From positions 9,713 to 29,235 of the forward strand of contig MU616968.1 of NCBI GenBank assembly GCA_025201705.1: DNA of 19,523 nucleotides. Direction: 5' to 3'. Under the pieces are notes generated by a model. It did no database searches, had not been told where the DNA came from, and saw only the letters and a list, made by a program, of their open reading frames with translations. Both the position numbers and the translations under genes were made by a program. The stretch's first letter is position 1; each line of letters opens with the position of its first letter. Origin of the DNA: Dissophora ornata. Lineage: Eukaryota > Mortierellomycota > Mortierellomycetes > Mortierellales > Mortierellaceae. Shown here in pieces: positions 19,491 to 19,523 of the stretch.

Positions 19491-19523
19491 AGCAGCCTAC
19501 TCTTGAAGCTCTTGTGGAAAATA

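Overview
The window looks like nuclear DNA of an early-diverging filamentous fungus, most likely Mortierellomycota (Mortierella/Linnemannia type) or a close relative. This is inferred from short spliceosomal introns, long CT-rich leaders, an intronless F-box gene with low-complexity linkers, and degenerate fungal DNA transposons. No tool could be run, so the lineage is a judgement, not a proof.

Layout, left to right. (1) Positions 40-1375, minus strand: the 5' three exons of a Kelch-repeat protein that runs off the left edge. (2) About 1.4-8.9 kb: gene-poor DNA. Between about 2.9 and 5.5 kb it holds decayed transposons: a MULE transposase relic (+), an unidentified broken coding block (-), and a hAT transposase C-terminal relic (-). 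(3) 8.9-11.4 kb: an ammonium transporter gene of the Mep2 type (+), with a cluster of GATA motifs, a TATA box and an ATG-free CT-rich leader upstream. (4) 11.68-13.80 kb: COQ6, the ubiquinone-ring hydroxylase (-, 5 exons, 573 aa). (5) 14.15-16.05 kb: DMC1, the meiosis-specific RecA/RAD51-family recombinase (+, 10 exons, 342 aa). It has a 16-nt microexon and two introns with GC rather than GT donors. (6) 16.68-18.73 kb: an intronless F-box/leucine-rich-repeat-like protein (-, 684 aa). (7) The right edge carries a tiny poly(A)-tailed insertion with a 14-bp target-site duplication. Its 26-nt body matches sequence at about 4975-5000.

The four right-hand genes alternate in strand: AMT and COQ6 are tail to tail, COQ6 and DMC1 are head to head over 353 bp, and DMC1 and the F-box gene are tail to tail. 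They do not form a pathway: they cover nitrogen uptake, respiratory quinone synthesis, meiotic recombination and probable ubiquitin targeting. I see no CRISPR, operon-like cluster, rRNA or tRNA. No wholly new system is evident. The most unusual signals are the DMC1 gene architecture, the shared TE-end sequence with its retroposed copy, and the unidentified minus-strand coding relic.
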